Source: Alphaproteobacteria bacterium (lineage in GTDB: Bacteria > Pseudomonadota > Alphaproteobacteria > Caulobacterales > Aquidulcibacteraceae). From it: DNA of 64,000 nucleotides. This document shows, piece by piece, positions 26,216-35,602 of this stretch. The stretch is from positions 1-64,000 of the forward strand of contig WGNI01000004.1 in assembly GCA_016124655.1 (NCBI GenBank). Reading direction: 5' to 3'. Position numbers and translations under genes: made by a program. Within the stretch, counting starts at the first letter, position 1, and every line of letters begins with the position of its first letter. The notes under the pieces are model-generated. The model did no database searches and was not told the DNA's origin. It worked only from the letters and a program-made list of their open reading frames with translations.

Positions 26216-26704
26216 TCAATGCTCCATCGCGTGGGGCGCGGCGCGATCGCGGACGGCGAAATCGACGGTCATCGGGTCCTGAGTTTCAAAGGTCATCGTC
26301 ACCGAAACCGTTTCGCCGTCGGCGAGGGGTTCGGGGAGATCGACGAACATGATGTGATCGCCGCCGGGCTCGAGGGCGACTGCGCCATTCGCGGGGATCT
26401 CCAACGCCTCGATCGGGCGCATCTGCATCACGCCGCCGTCCATCGACATCGTGTGCAGCTCCACGCGCGGCGCGCTAGGGCTGCTCAAGGACACGAGGCG
26501 ATCCGGCGCGTCGCCCGCATTGCGCAGCGTGACATAGCCGGCCGCGATCGCCACGCCTTGCGGCGAGGCCGCGATCCAGGCGTCTTCCACCACGACATTC
26601 GGCGCGGCGGCCGCCGCTTCCGGCGCCGCGGGGGCCGTGTTTTGACTGCATGCCGCGAGCGATAGCGCCAACGCAAGCATGCCTGCGCCCCAAACTGATT
26701 TCAT
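26216..26704 (-). CDS. Periplasmic copper chaperone PCuAC, lipoprotein form
   Basis: 162 residues with lipobox LAAC (Cys19), then an Ala-rich linker. The cupredoxin-like domain contains the family's copper motif H-x(10)-M-x(21)-H-x-M: His84, Met95, His117, Met119, in ELHTMSMDGGVMQM and GGDHIMF. PCuAC loads Cu(I) into cytochrome oxidase CuA and CuB sites together with Sco proteins. The ATG at 26704 has GGAGGTGA upstream; a GTG six bases earlier is not needed. It lies between the TonB receptor and YcnI-like genes, all on one strand. Confidence 0.92.
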   Translation of the reverse strand: MKSVWGAGMLALALSLAACSQNTAPAAPEAAAAAPNVVVEDAWIAASPQGVAIAAGYVTLRNAGDAPDRLVSLSSPSAPRVELHTMSMDGGVMQMRPIEALEIPANGAVALEPGGDHIMFVDLPEPLADGETVSVTMTFETQDPMTVDFAVRDRAAPHAMEH

Positions 26705-26728
26705 GTTCACCTCCCGCTTGAATCCAAA

Positions 26729-28741
26729 TCAAAACCGGTAAGACAGTCCGGCATACACGGAACGCCCTTCGCCTGGATAGAACACCGCTAAATTAGACCC
26801 GGGCGCTGCGGCGTTCACAACCGCGCCGAATTCCGGAACGTAGATTTCGTCGGTCAGATTGCGCGCATCGACGAATGCGGACACGCCATTGGCGAAGTCC
26901 CAACCGGCATTGAGGCCCCACAGGGCGTAGCCCGGCGCCTTCAGCGTGTTGGCGTAGTCAACATAGACGTCGCTCGGCCGCCATTCGACATTCGGCGCCA
27001 GATACCAGCCGGATGCATGCGCGTAGGTGAGGCTTGCGCGGTATTGATGTTCGGGCGCGACGGGGAGACGATTGTCGCCGTACACCCGATCGCCGTCGAA
27101 CGCGAAATCGGAATATGCGTAGGCTTGGCGCAGCGCCCAGCCTTCGGCGAAGCGCCAATCGAGCGCCAGCTCCAGGCCTTGATGCACGGTGTCGCCGGCA
27201 TTGAAGACCGCGGCGGGCACGCCGGCGGCCGGGCTGAAGCTCAGCAATTCGTTCTGAAGCTGCGCGCGATAGAGCGTGATATCCCATACCAGCGACGCCG
27301 CGCGGCCACGCGTTCCGATCTCTCCTGTCCAGGCTTCCTGCGGGGCCACAGGCACAAAGCCAGCATTGGGCGCCTGCACGAGCGCGCCATAGTGCGGCGG
27401 CTCCACCGACTTGGTGATGTTGGCGTAGATTTGCGCGCCGCCCTCGCCTTCCCAAAGCACGCCGATGCGCGGGGCGAACCAATCATCGTCGCGCGAGGCA
27501 TTGTTCGATGCGTTGAGACGATCTTCGTAGTCGCGCGTCGCGCGGCCATAGGAGCCGCCGGCGACGAGCGCGACGTCGTCGGTGACGAACAGGCGCGCTT
27601 CCGCAAACACGTCGAGGCCCGCGGCTTCGCGGCGGCTGTCGCCGGCAACAGGAAAAAAGACCGGGCCCAGAAACTGTTCGACGTAGCCTTGGCGATAGGA
27701 TGCGCCGGCGAACAGATCGGCGCGCAAGCCTGCAAGCTCGCCCGCCCATTCCACGCGTCCAAACGCGCCTTGGGTTTGGATTTGCTGATTGATGAGAAGC
27801 GCGATCGGGTGGTGCAGGTCGGTGGCGGTGGCGTAGACGCCGCCGGCGAAGTCTGTGTGCGCGTTGAGCCGCCATTGCGTCTGCACGCTGGCGCGGAACA
27901 CGCTTTGATCGCGTTTCCAATCGGTTTGCTCTACGCGGAAGCCGGCGGCCTCGGGATTGCGCAGCGCCTGCTGCAGCGTGAGCGTGCCCGGGACTTCCTG
28001 GTGGATGTCGGCGCCGTACAGCGTCACGCGCAGCGCGCGACCCTCGGCGACGCGGTAGCCGACATTGAGCGTGCCGCGGGTTTGCTCCTGGCTGGAATTG
28101 ACGCGGAACCCGTCGGTCCTGAGCGCGGTGAGCGCGGCGAATCCGTCCCAATCCTCGCCCGCACGCGCGACCTGCACTGCGCCGCGACGCAGGCCATACG
28201 ATCCGCCTTCAATGCGCAGCAGGTTTTGAGACTGCGCGGTGCGTCCCGTCGGCGTGACGACATTGACGGCGCCGCCCAATTGCGCGCCGCCGAAGCGCAA
28301 GGCGTTGCCGCCGCGATGCACTTCGACATATCGCGCGGTGAGCGGATCGATTTTCTGAAAATCGGAAAAACCGTCGGCGTCCGCGAAGGGCACGCCGTCC
28401 TGCGCCAGGAGCACGCCGCGTTGATGGAAGGATTGGTCCAGGCCAGAACCGCGGATGGAAAGCCGGGATTCCTCGCCGTAGCGCTTCTGCGCCAGCACGC
28501 CGGGCGCATCGCGCAGGATATCGGAAAAGCCCTGCGCCACACGGCGTTCGATCGATTCATTGGGAATGACCGACACCGCGCCTGGCGTGCGGGAGAGGTC
28601 TTCGCGCGCCTGCGCCACCACTGGGGGATCTTCCGGATCGGGACGCGCGGTGACGATGATGGTTTCCGAGACGTTGGCCTGCGCGGCGCAAACGCTTGGC
28701 GCGCACGCCAGCACGCCGCCGATGAAGACGGTTCGCAACAT
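26729..28741 (-). CDS. TonB-dependent outer-membrane receptor, probable copper uptake
   Basis: 670 residues. A signal peptide (MLRTVFIGGVLACAPSVCAA) and N-terminal ETIIVTARPDPED TonB-box-like segment are followed by a plug domain (SVIPNESIERRVAQGFSDIL; SIRGSGLDQSFHQRGVLL). A 22-strand-type barrel ends in Phe (YAGLSYRF), as required for outer-membrane insertion. The substrate is inferred from neighbours: PCuAC and YcnI-like genes downstream and a DUF2946-like gene upstream make this resemble OprC/NosA-type copper receptors. It could also carry a siderophore or another metal complex. Confidence 0.9.
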   Translation of the reverse strand: MLRTVFIGGVLACAPSVCAAQANVSETIIVTARPDPEDPPVVAQAREDLSRTPGAVSVIPNESIERRVAQGFSDILRDAPGVLAQKRYGEESRLSIRGSGLDQSFHQRGVLLAQDGVPFADADGFSDFQKIDPLTARYVEVHRGGNALRFGGAQLGGAVNVVTPTGRTAQSQNLLRIEGGSYGLRRGAVQVARAGEDWDGFAALTALRTDGFRVNSSQEQTRGTLNVGYRVAEGRALRVTLYGADIHQEVPGTLTLQQALRNPEAAGFRVEQTDWKRDQSVFRASVQTQWRLNAHTDFAGGVYATATDLHHPIALLINQQIQTQGAFGRVEWAGELAGLRADLFAGASYRQGYVEQFLGPVFFPVAGDSRREAAGLDVFAEARLFVTDDVALVAGGSYGRATRDYEDRLNASNNASRDDDWFAPRIGVLWEGEGGAQIYANITKSVEPPHYGALVQAPNAGFVPVAPQEAWTGEIGTRGRAASLVWDITLYRAQLQNELLSFSPAAGVPAAVFNAGDTVHQGLELALDWRFAEGWALRQAYAYSDFAFDGDRVYGDNRLPVAPEHQYRASLTYAHASGWYLAPNVEWRPSDVYVDYANTLKAPGYALWGLNAGWDFANGVSAFVDARNLTDEIYVPEFGAVVNAAAPGSNLAVFYPGEGRSVYAGLSYRF

Positions 28742-28821
28742 GGTGAAGTATCGCCGGGACGGCCGCTTGCGCGGCGCGATGCACGATGCGCCGCTGCACG
28801 CGGCACGGTTTCAGCGGTAAT

Positions 28822-29232
28822 TTATGCAGGCATCGGCGGGCCGCGCGCCGGCAAAGGCGGGCGGACTGGCGCCGCGACACCGGCTTGCAGCGGTTCGGCG
28901 CCGGGATCAGCATCGATGACGGTCGACGTATCGAGCGCGACGCGTTGCGGAGGCGCGGTGAGCGCTGCTGCGCCCATCATGGCGAACGCGCAGGCCGGCG
29001 GCGCTGCGCGATCATCGTGTTCGCGCGCGGGCGCCTGGTCGTCGCTGCGTTCAATGCTTAAGGCGATATGCGCATCGCCGCCGCCGCACAGCGCGACCGT
29101 GACGCCGGTATCAGCGGACGCCTTGAGCATGTAGCCGCTAGGCGCAAGCGTCATCAGCGTCGCGGCGGCGAGCGCGAGAATCAGGCCGAACCGCCTGCAT
29201 GCAGCGAGGAGCGCTTCATGCGTCATCGCCAT
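28822..29232 (-). CDS. DUF2946-like small exported protein
   Basis: 136 residues. A signal or membrane segment spans about 13-32 (FGLILALAAATLMTLAPSGYM). The remainder is Ala/Pro-rich, with Cys residues in VALCGGGDAHIAL and PPACAFAMMG and ends in RPPLPARGPP, the closing motif seen in DUF2946 proteins that accompany TonB copper receptors. It is the first gene of the copper module (28822-29232, then receptor, PCuAC, YcnI). The role is unknown; metal binding by its Cys, His and Met residues is inferred. Confidence 0.72.
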   Translation of the reverse strand: MAMTHEALLAACRRFGLILALAAATLMTLAPSGYMLKASADTGVTVALCGGGDAHIALSIERSDDQAPAREHDDRAAPPACAFAMMGAAALTAPPQRVALDTSTVIDADPGAEPLQAGVAAPVRPPLPARGPPMPA

Positions 29233-29298
29233 ATTCTTGCCTGAACGGATAAGCTTTCGCTAGTGCGCAATCGTCGCAAGCGAGTTTGGGACTTGTTA

Positions 29299-29412
29299 AG
29301 CGCGCGCGATGGCCGCCAAAACTGCTCTCTGCTACCGGCTATCGCGCGCTACGGTCTCTGCTTAGCGCGCGATGGCCGCCAAAACCGGTTTCCACTCTTG
29401 GCTATCGCGCGC
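29299..29412. repeat. Two tandem copies of a ~50-bp gccgccaaaac palindrome
   Basis: Each copy starts gcgcgcgatggccgccaaaac and ends ggctatcgcgcgct, so the outer arms (agcgcgcgat / atcgcgcgct) are inverted repeats. Copies lie at about 29299-29351 and 29364-29412. A third, diverged copy is at about 38308-38353. They sit between the DUF2946-like gene and the end of corC. Confidence 0.8.
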
Positions 29413-30692
29413 TAGGCCCCGCCCTCGGCGTCGGCCATTTCCTCGCGCTCGATGCGCAGCGCGGTGATCTGGTTGCGATAGCGGCGCAGCACCTGGAAAC
29501 GATAGCCGTGAAAGGCGAAGCGCTGGCCGGGCTCTGGGATGGCCTGCGCCTCGTGAATGACGAGGCCTGCGACGGTCACCGCCTCTTCGTCCGGCAAATC
29601 CCAATTCATTGCGCGGTTGAGATCGCGGATCGGCACGACGCCATCGACATTCACCGAGCCATCGGGCTGCGGGCGCACGCCGACGACGGCGACGTCGTGC
29701 TCGTCCTTGATGTCGCCGACGATCTCTTCGAGGATATCTTCCAGCGTGATCAGGCCCATCAGCGCGCCGTATTCGTCAACGACCAGCGCGAAATGTTCGC
29801 GGCGGCGCAAGAATTCCGCGAGCTGGTCTTCCGCGCTCGTGGTTTCGGGCACGAACCAGGGCTTGCGCGCGACATCAACGGTGGAGAAGCCGTCCCGGCC
29901 CTTTTCCGAAATGGCGCGCAGCAGGTCGCGCGCATGCAGCACGCCGACGATATTCTCCGGCTCGCCGCGCCAGAGCGGAATGCGCGTGTGCGCGCTGGCG
30001 GTGGCTTGGGCGGCGATCTCGCGCGGGGGCAGATCGGCATTGAGCATGCGGATCGCCTTGCGGTGGATCATCATGTCGCCGATCGTGAGATCGGAGAGAT
30101 CGAGCGCGCCGCGCAAACGGTCGCGCATATTGATCTCGACGGCGCCCTCTTCGGCGTGAAGCTCCACGGTGCCCAGGATTTCCGCGCGCGCGGCGAGCAC
30201 GTCGATGCCTTCGGCCACTTTCACGCCCATCAGGCGCAGCGACTGATTGACGATGATCTGCACGCCGGCGACGATCGGGGCTAGAATTTTCACCATCCAC
30301 GCCACGGGCAGCGAGACCGAGCGCGCGAGCTTATCGGCATTGGTGATGGCGAACGTTTTCGGCATCACTTCGCCGAACACGAGAAGCAGCGGCGTCAGCG
30401 CCAGCGTGGCGATGACCGGGCCGGCTTCGCCATAGAGTCCGGAGAAGATGGTCGACGCGATCGCGGATGCTGCGATGGTCACGAAGTTCGCGCCGAGCAA
30501 CACCGCGCCGATCATGCGCTCGCGATCTTCCTGAAGATCGGACACGCGCTTGGCGGCGGCGTCGCCTTCTTTCTCCAGGCTCGCCATGCGCGCCCGGGAG
30601 GCCGCGGTCAAAGAGGTTTCGGCCATCGAAAAGAAGGCGTTGAGCAGGATCAGCGCCACGATGACGAGGCCGGCAATGATCAGTCCGGTCAT
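29412..30692 (-). CDS. HlyC/CorC-family membrane protein (CNNM domain plus CBS pair)
   Basis: 426 residues. The N-terminal CNNM/DUF21 domain (about 1-190) has three to four membrane helices ([40 protein letters not shown]). A CBS pair (about 210-330) contains [20 protein letters not shown] and [20 protein letters not shown], and a CorC/HlyC C-terminal domain (about 345-420) follows. Such proteins mediate Mg2+ or Co2+ efflux or regulate ion homeostasis. The start overlaps the aroB stop (ATGA), placing it third in the aroK-aroB-corC operon, an order I recall in other Alphaproteobacteria. Confidence 0.92.
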   Translation of the reverse strand: MTGLIIAGLVIVALILLNAFFSMAETSLTAASRARMASLEKEGDAAAKRVSDLQEDRERMIGAVLLGANFVTIAASAIASTIFSGLYGEAGPVIATLALTPLLLVFGEVMPKTFAITNADKLARSVSLPVAWMVKILAPIVAGVQIIVNQSLRLMGVKVAEGIDVLAARAEILGTVELHAEEGAVEINMRDRLRGALDLSDLTIGDMMIHRKAIRMLNADLPPREIAAQATASAHTRIPLWRGEPENIVGVLHARDLLRAISEKGRDGFSTVDVARKPWFVPETTSAEDQLAEFLRRREHFALVVDEYGALMGLITLEDILEEIVGDIKDEHDVAVVGVRPQPDGSVNVDGVVPIRDLNRAMNWDLPDEEAVTVAGLVIHEAQAIPEPGQRFAFHGYRFQVLRRYRNQITALRIEREEMADAEGGA

Positions 30693-31798
30693 CGCGCGGC
30701 CTCCAGCACGGCGCGCACGGGCGCTTCGTCGACGCCCTTTTCAACGAAGGCGCGGCCGATGCCGCGGGTGAGCACGAACGCGAGCGCGCCGGCTTCGGCC
30801 TTCTTGTCGTGGCGCATGTGGGCGATCAGCGCGTCCGCGCTCCAGCCGGCGGGCAGGATCGCGTTCAGCGCGGTTGCAAAGCCTGCGTCGCGCAGATGCG
30901 CTTCGACGCGCGCGGCGTCGTCGTTTGGCGCGGCGTTGAGCTGCGCGGAGAGTTTGTGCGCCATCACCATGCCGGCGGCGACCGCTTCGCCGTGCAGAAG
31001 CGTTGCGCCAAAGCCGGTCTCGGCCTCGAAGGCGTGCGCGAAGGTGTGGCCGAAATTGAGCAGCGCGCGCTGGCCGGCTTCGCGTTCATCGGCAGCGACG
31101 ATGCGGGCCTTGGCGCGCACGGCATGCGTGACGGCATGGGCCAGCGCCTGCGGATCGCCCTGCAAAAGATGCTGGCCGTTTTGTTCACACCAGGCGAAAA
31201 AATCCGCATCGTCGATCAAGCCGTATTTGACGATCTCGGCGTAACCGGCGCGCATCTCGCGGGCGGGAAGCGTGTTCAGCACGTCGAGATCGGCGATCAC
31301 GAGGCGCGGCTGATGAAACGCGCCGACGAGATTTTTACCAAGGCGGGTATCGATGGCGGTCTTGCCGCCGACGCTGGAATCGACTTGCGCCAACAGCGTC
31401 GTGGGGATCTGCACGAAATCGACGCCGCGCATCAGAATGGCCGCGGCGAAGCCGGCCAGATCGCCGATCACGCCGCCGCCGAACGCGACAAGCAGATCGC
31501 CGCGATCGAGGCCTGCTTCCAGCGCGGCATCGCAGACGCGCGCGAGATGGGCGAAGCTTTTGGTCTCTTCGCCGGGCGGCGTCACGATATCGATCTGCGT
31601 TAGGCCCGCGCTCTGAAGCGCTCCGCGCAAGGACGGCCCATACAGCGCCGCGACGGTTTCATCGGCGACGACAAACACGCGCCGGCGCGGCGCGAAGGGC
31701 GCGATCATCGCGCCCGCATTCGCCATCAGGCCTGGGCCGATCGCGACATCGTAGCTGCGCGCGCCGAGATCGACGCGCACGCGCTTTAGTTCGCTCAT
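30689..31798 (-). CDS. aroB: 3-dehydroquinate synthase
   Basis: 369 residues starting [20 protein letters not shown] overlap with the aroK stop at 31795-31798 fixes the start. It has the NAD-binding [20 protein letters not shown] and [20 protein letters not shown] blocks, and the metal-binding [26 protein letters not shown] and [16 protein letters not shown]-like segments. It converts DAHP to 3-dehydroquinate in the shikimate pathway. Confidence 0.97.
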   Translation of the reverse strand: MSELKRVRVDLGARSYDVAIGPGLMANAGAMIAPFAPRRRVFVVADETVAALYGPSLRGALQSAGLTQIDIVTPPGEETKSFAHLARVCDAALEAGLDRGDLLVAFGGGVIGDLAGFAAAILMRGVDFVQIPTTLLAQVDSSVGGKTAIDTRLGKNLVGAFHQPRLVIADLDVLNTLPAREMRAGYAEIVKYGLIDDADFFAWCEQNGQHLLQGDPQALAHAVTHAVRAKARIVAADEREAGQRALLNFGHTFAHAFEAETGFGATLLHGEAVAAGMVMAHKLSAQLNAAPNDDAARVEAHLRDAGFATALNAILPAGWSADALIAHMRHDKKAEAGALAFVLTRGIGRAFVEKGVDEAPVRAVLEAAR

Positions 31799-32415
31799 GT
31801 CGTCGCGCCCATCGCGCATTGGCGGGCGCGCAGCGCACGCAGCACCGCGGCGACGGAATCGTTGTGCGGGCCGGTGGAGGATTCCACCGTCAGGTCCGCC
31901 TGCGCATAGATCGGGTACCGCACGTCCATCAGTTTCTGCATCACCGCTCTTGGATCATCCGTTTTCAGCAAGGGGCGATCATCCCGGCGCTCCACGCGGC
32001 GCATCAACACGTCCAGGCCCGCGCGCAGCCAGATCGACACCGCCTTGGCGCGCATCAAGGCGCGAGTCTGCGGATCGATGAAGGCGCCGCCGCCGGTAGC
32101 CAGCACGAAGGGCTCACCGCTCAACAGCCGCTCGATCACGCGCCGCTCGCCCTGACGGAAATAGGCCTCGCCGAATTCGGCGAAGATTTCCTGAACCGTC
32201 ATTCCGGCGGCGCGCTCGATTTCGGCGTCAGCATCGAGGAACGGCACCTGCAGCGCGGCCGCAAGCCTGCGCCCGATCGTGGTCTTGCCGGCGCCCATGA
32301 GCCCCACCAAAGCGATCGGCCGGTCGACCTTCAGCCCTTCCGCCAGCGCCGCGATTTCGGCGGCGTCGTCCGGCTTGTCTCTCAGGTCGCCCCCATCGCG
32401 GTCCGGGCGCGTCAC
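31795..32415 (-). CDS. aroK: Shikimate kinase
   Basis: 206 residues. Walker A is [17 protein letters not shown], the shikimate-binding region is [20 protein letters not shown] followed by [13 protein letters not shown], and GGGAFID plus RPLLKTDDP complete the substrate site and lid. The start is GTG at 32415 with TTGGAGG just upstream. The first ~30 residues form an extension before the kinase fold, as is frequent in this group. It is the first gene of an operon with aroB and corC and is divergent from the gene at 32524. Confidence 0.96.
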   Translation of the reverse strand: MTRPDRDGGDLRDKPDDAAEIAALAEGLKVDRPIALVGLMGAGKTTIGRRLAAALQVPFLDADAEIERAAGMTVQEIFAEFGEAYFRQGERRVIERLLSGEPFVLATGGGAFIDPQTRALMRAKAVSIWLRAGLDVLMRRVERRDDRPLLKTDDPRAVMQKLMDVRYPIYAQADLTVESSTGPHNDSVAAVLRALRARQCAMGATT

Positions 32416-32523
32416 GGTTAACCTCCAAGGGGTGCGCCGAAACCCTTTTGAAACCCGGTTCGGCTGGAAACTCGCCGCATTTTGGGGTCAATCTGGATGC
32501 TTCGCAATGGCGAGAGGGTTTGA

Positions 32524-32733
32524 GTGAGACGGCGCAGGCGCAGAAGCGGGTTCAGCCGCGAGTCCTGGTTTTCCGGCCGCACGCGCGTGGCGACCCTGGC
32601 GCTGGGGGCAGCGCTCGTGCTGGGCGGGTTCTGGTATCTGCAGACCCGCGCCGACCAGATCGAGCCGGAGCGCGCGGAAGTGCGCATCCCCCTGCCCGAC
32701 GCCTTCAAAGACGCCGCAAGGCCCGGCCCTTGA
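32524..32733 (+). CDS. Small single-pass membrane protein
   Basis: 69 residues, GTG start (32524). A very basic N-terminus (seven Arg in the first eight residues) precedes a transmembrane helix at about 22-40 (VATLALGAALVLGGFWYLQT) and an acidic C-terminal tail. I do not recognise a family. The TGA overlaps the next ATG (TGATG at 32731-32735), so it is translationally coupled to the exported protein that precedes xerD. Positive charge before the helix predicts a cytoplasmic N-terminus. Confidence 0.7.
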   Translation: MRRRRRRSGFSRESWFSGRTRVATLALGAALVLGGFWYLQTRADQIEPERAEVRIPLPDAFKDAARPGP

Positions 32734-34283
32734 TGCGGCGGCTGACCCTGGCTGCGGCGCTGGCGTCGGCGTGGGCCGGGCCTGGCCTCGCCCAGACGCC
32801 GGCGGCGATCGAGGTCGGCCAGCTGCGCGAGCTCAATGTGTGGACGGTGGGCGCGGTCAGCCGCGGCGAGGCGCTGCCCATGACCGCCTGGTCGGGATCG
32901 AGCGCTGCCTATGCCGGGGCGCTGTTCGACCGGTTGCCGGCGGCGCCGGACTCCCCGGCGGGCTTTGCGCTGGCGCGCCGGCTTCTGGCGTCGCCCGCCG
33001 ACGCGCCTCCCGATCCCGGCGGCGCGGAGGCCGCGGCCAAGCGGTTCGCGGCGCTCGGCCGGATGGGTCTGGCCGACGATCTGGCCGTCATGGCCGCGAG
33101 CGCGGGGTCCGCGGCGAGCGCTGCGTCGGTGGCGCAATATGTGGCCCAGGCGGAGCTGGCGCGCGGCGACATGGCGGCGGCGTGCCGGCGCGCCGCCAAT
33201 GCCGGGGGCGAAAGCCAGCCGGCCTTCATCCTGCGGCTGCGCGCCTTGTGCGCGGCGGCGGCGGGCGAACGCGCCGGCGCCGACCTCGCCATCGCCGTGG
33301 CGCGATCGGCGAACGCCGGAGACCCGTGGTTCGAGTCCGTGATCGGGCACATGGTGGCGCCCGCGGCGCGGCCGCCGGCGGCGAAGTTCGACACCAGCCT
33401 GAACGCTTCGGCCTCGCTGGCGGCTGGCCTCCGCGCCGGGGCCAATCCCTTGGCGGAGTCCTCCACGCTGGCGCTGCTGACGGTGGCGCGCGGGGAACGC
33501 GCCGATCCGGCGCTGCGCGCGCAGGCGGCGGCGCTGGCGTTTCGGCGCGGCGCGCTTTCGCCAGCCGATGCGCGGCGGATCATTCTTTCAGTCTATTCCG
33601 GCGCGGTGGCGCCGCCGCCGCTGGCGCGCGCGTTGCAGCTCTCGGAAGCCGCGCCGGGCAGCCTGGAGACCGGCGCCGCGATTGCGCAAGTCTTGCGCGC
33701 GGCGACCGCTTATCCCGATTTCGCCGCGGCGGCGCGGCTGTTCCATGGCGACATCGCGGCGCTGACGGCGGCGCCGGACGCGGCGGCTGTGCTGGTGTTC
33801 TGGCGCGCGGCGCTGGCGGCGGACGATCTCAATCTCGCGCGGCGCATGGCGGAATCGGCGCAAAACGCCGCCATACCCGAAGCGGCGCGGGCATCGCTTC
33901 TCACCGCCACCGCGATCCGGATCCAGGCCGATACCGGCGCGCTGGCGCGGCGGTTGTCGCTGGGCGGAGACCGGGCGGCGCGCGACGCCGGCATTCTGAT
34001 CGCGCTGGGCGCGCCGAGCGACGCGGCCACGCGCGCGCAAATCACCGCCGGCGCGGGCGCGGGCGGCGCAAGCGCCGATCCCGCCGTGATGGCGGCGCTC
34101 GCAGCTTCGGCGCAGGCCGGCGCGACCGGCGAGACCGCAGCGCTTGCCGCCATCGCAGTAGCGCCGGGCGCGCATGCGCTCGATGCGGCCAGTCTCAATG
34201 CTGTGATCGCCGCTTTGCGCGCGGTAGGGCTTGACGGCGCGGCGCGAAGCATCGCTGCTGAAGCGCTGATCGGCGGCGGCTGA
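32733..34283 (+). CDS. Exported Ala-rich repeat protein of unknown function
   Basis: 516 residues. The signal peptide is MRRLTLAAALASAWAGPGLA with cleavage before QTPAA. The mature protein is extremely Ala-rich and helical, with recurrent A-x(2)-L-A-x-A patterns suggestive of an alpha-solenoid (TPR- or HEAT-like). No catalytic motif was seen. It lies between a coupled small membrane protein and xerD; the 10-base gap to xerD suggests an operon. The start at 32733 overlaps the previous stop and gives a proper signal peptide. Confidence 0.75.
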   Translation: MRRLTLAAALASAWAGPGLAQTPAAIEVGQLRELNVWTVGAVSRGEALPMTAWSGSSAAYAGALFDRLPAAPDSPAGFALARRLLASPADAPPDPGGAEAAAKRFAALGRMGLADDLAVMAASAGSAASAASVAQYVAQAELARGDMAAACRRAANAGGESQPAFILRLRALCAAAAGERAGADLAIAVARSANAGDPWFESVIGHMVAPAARPPAAKFDTSLNASASLAAGLRAGANPLAESSTLALLTVARGERADPALRAQAAALAFRRGALSPADARRIILSVYSGAVAPPPLARALQLSEAAPGSLETGAAIAQVLRAATAYPDFAAAARLFHGDIAALTAAPDAAAVLVFWRAALAADDLNLARRMAESAQNAAIPEAARASLLTATAIRIQADTGALARRLSLGGDRAARDAGILIALGAPSDAATRAQITAGAGAGGASADPAVMAALAASAQAGATGETAALAAIAVAPGAHALDAASLNAVIAALRAVGLDGAARSIAAEALIGGG

Positions 34284-34293
34284 GGGCCAAAGC

Positions 34294-35214
34294 ATGCATG
34301 CGCGCATCGACGCCTTCCTGGAAATGCTCTCCGCGGAGCGCGGGGCGCGGCGCAACACGCTGGCGGCCTATCGCCGCGACCTCGCTGACGCGGCGTCCGA
34401 AATCGGCGGCGATCTGAGCCGGGCAAGCGCTGAGCAGCTGGAGGCGTATGTCGCGGGACTTGCCGCGCGCCAGCTCTCGGCGGCGACGGCGGCGCGACGT
34501 ATTTCCGCGCTGCGGCAATATTTCCGCTTTCTGCTCAGCGAAGGCGATCGCAGCGACGATCCCGCGCAGCGGCTCACGCCGCCTACGCGGCGCCGGCGTC
34601 TGCCGAAGACTCTTGCGGCGGCGGAAGCCGTGCGCCTGATCGAGGCGGCGGCGCGGATCGAAGGGCCGGTCGGCGTGCGCGACCGTGCGCTTCTGGAATT
34701 GCTCTATGGCGGCGGGTTTCGCGTCAGCGAATTGGTGTCGTTGCCGCTGAAGGCGGCGCCGAAGCCCGGGCAATCGCATCTCATCATCACCGGCAAGGGC
34801 GGACGTGAACGGCTGATTGCGCTGGGGCGGCCGGCGCTCGAAGCGCTTGACGCCTATTTGCGGGTGCGCACGCACTTCCTGCCGAAATCCGCGGTGAAAA
34901 AGGACAAGGCCGAACGCTGGCTGTTCTGTTCGCCGACATCGCGGGACGGAAAACTCACGCGCCGGCGCGTGCAGCAAATCCTGGCGACCGCGGCGCGCGC
35001 GGCGGGGATCGATCCGAAGAATGTCTCGCCGCACGTGTTGCGCCACGCGTTTGCGACGCATCTCGTCGATGGCGGGGCGGATCTGCGGACGGTGCAGTCC
35101 CTGCTCGGCCATGCCGACATTTCCACGACGCAGATTTACACGCATGTTGCGCAGAGCCGGCTGCGCGCGGTGATGGAGCGCGCGCATCCGCTGGCGAAGC
35201 GCGGGCGGCGCTGA
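34294..35214 (+). CDS. xerD: Site-specific tyrosine recombinase
   Basis: 306 residues, the usual XerC/D length. The N-terminal SAM-like core-binding domain spans residues 1-95. Catalytic residues are Arg143 (GGGFRVSEL), Lys168 (ITGKGGRER), His247 and Arg250 (SPHVLRHAFATH), His273 (LLGHADISTTQ) and Tyr282 (IYTHV). It resolves chromosome dimers at dif with XerC. No dif site, att site or integron cassette is visible beside it, and its position opposite aroK marks it as the housekeeping enzyme rather than a phage integrase. Confidence 0.93.
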   Translation: MHARIDAFLEMLSAERGARRNTLAAYRRDLADAASEIGGDLSRASAEQLEAYVAGLAARQLSAATAARRISALRQYFRFLLSEGDRSDDPAQRLTPPTRRRRLPKTLAAAEAVRLIEAAARIEGPVGVRDRALLELLYGGGFRVSELVSLPLKAAPKPGQSHLIITGKGGRERLIALGRPALEALDAYLRVRTHFLPKSAVKKDKAERWLFCSPTSRDGKLTRRRVQQILATAARAAGIDPKNVSPHVLRHAFATHLVDGGADLRTVQSLLGHADISTTQIYTHVAQSRLRAVMERAHPLAKRGRR

Positions 35215-35218
35215 AACC

Positions 35219-35600
35219 TTGCCGTCCTTCCGCGTGAGGGGAAGGTGGATGCGAGCGCAGCGCGCAGACGGATGGGGCGTCGGCTCTGATCTTTGCAGGC
35301 TCGGCAGTTCCGCCCCTCCCGTCGGCTTCGCCGACACCCTCCCCTCACGGGGAGGGACGGCGGCTCATTCTGCGACGCTGGAAGTTTGCCGTCCTTCCCC
35401 GTGAGGGGAAGGTGGATGCGAGCGCAGGGCGCAGACGGATGGGGCGGCGGCTCTGATCTTTGCAGGATTGGCGGTTCCGCCCCTCCCGTCGGCTTCGCCG
35501 ACACCCTGCTCCGCTTCGCTTCGCCTTCTCCGCGGCGATCGATCCCCCGGATCGATCGCTGATCGCTTCGAAGCCGCCTCACGGGGAGGGACGGCGTCAC
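35219..35600. repeat. Duplicated ~150-bp intergenic element
   Basis: No gene lies between xerD and exoD. Copy 1 (about 35219-35362) and copy 2 (about 35390-35600) both start ccgtccttccccgtgaggggaagg-like and continue through gatgcgagcgcag, ggcgcagacggatgggg, ctctgatctttgcagg, ttccgcccctcccgtcggcttcgccgacaccct. Each copy closes with ctcacggggagggacggc, which is inverted relative to its opening, so each is a long imperfect palindrome. Copy 2 carries an extra ~75 bases near 35511-35578 that contain the palindrome cgatcgatcccccggatcgatcg. Confidence 0.8.
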
Positions 35601-35602
35601 GA

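Noticed and set aside
27017-29134. 705-codon open frame on the + strand
   Set aside because: It is antisense to the TonB receptor and DUF2946-like genes and lacks a recognisable fold; the receptor has signal peptide, plug and terminal Phe.
34294-35214. Phage or integron integrase
   Set aside because: The tyrosine recombinase matches XerD in length and context opposite aroK; no att site, cargo or excisionase is present.
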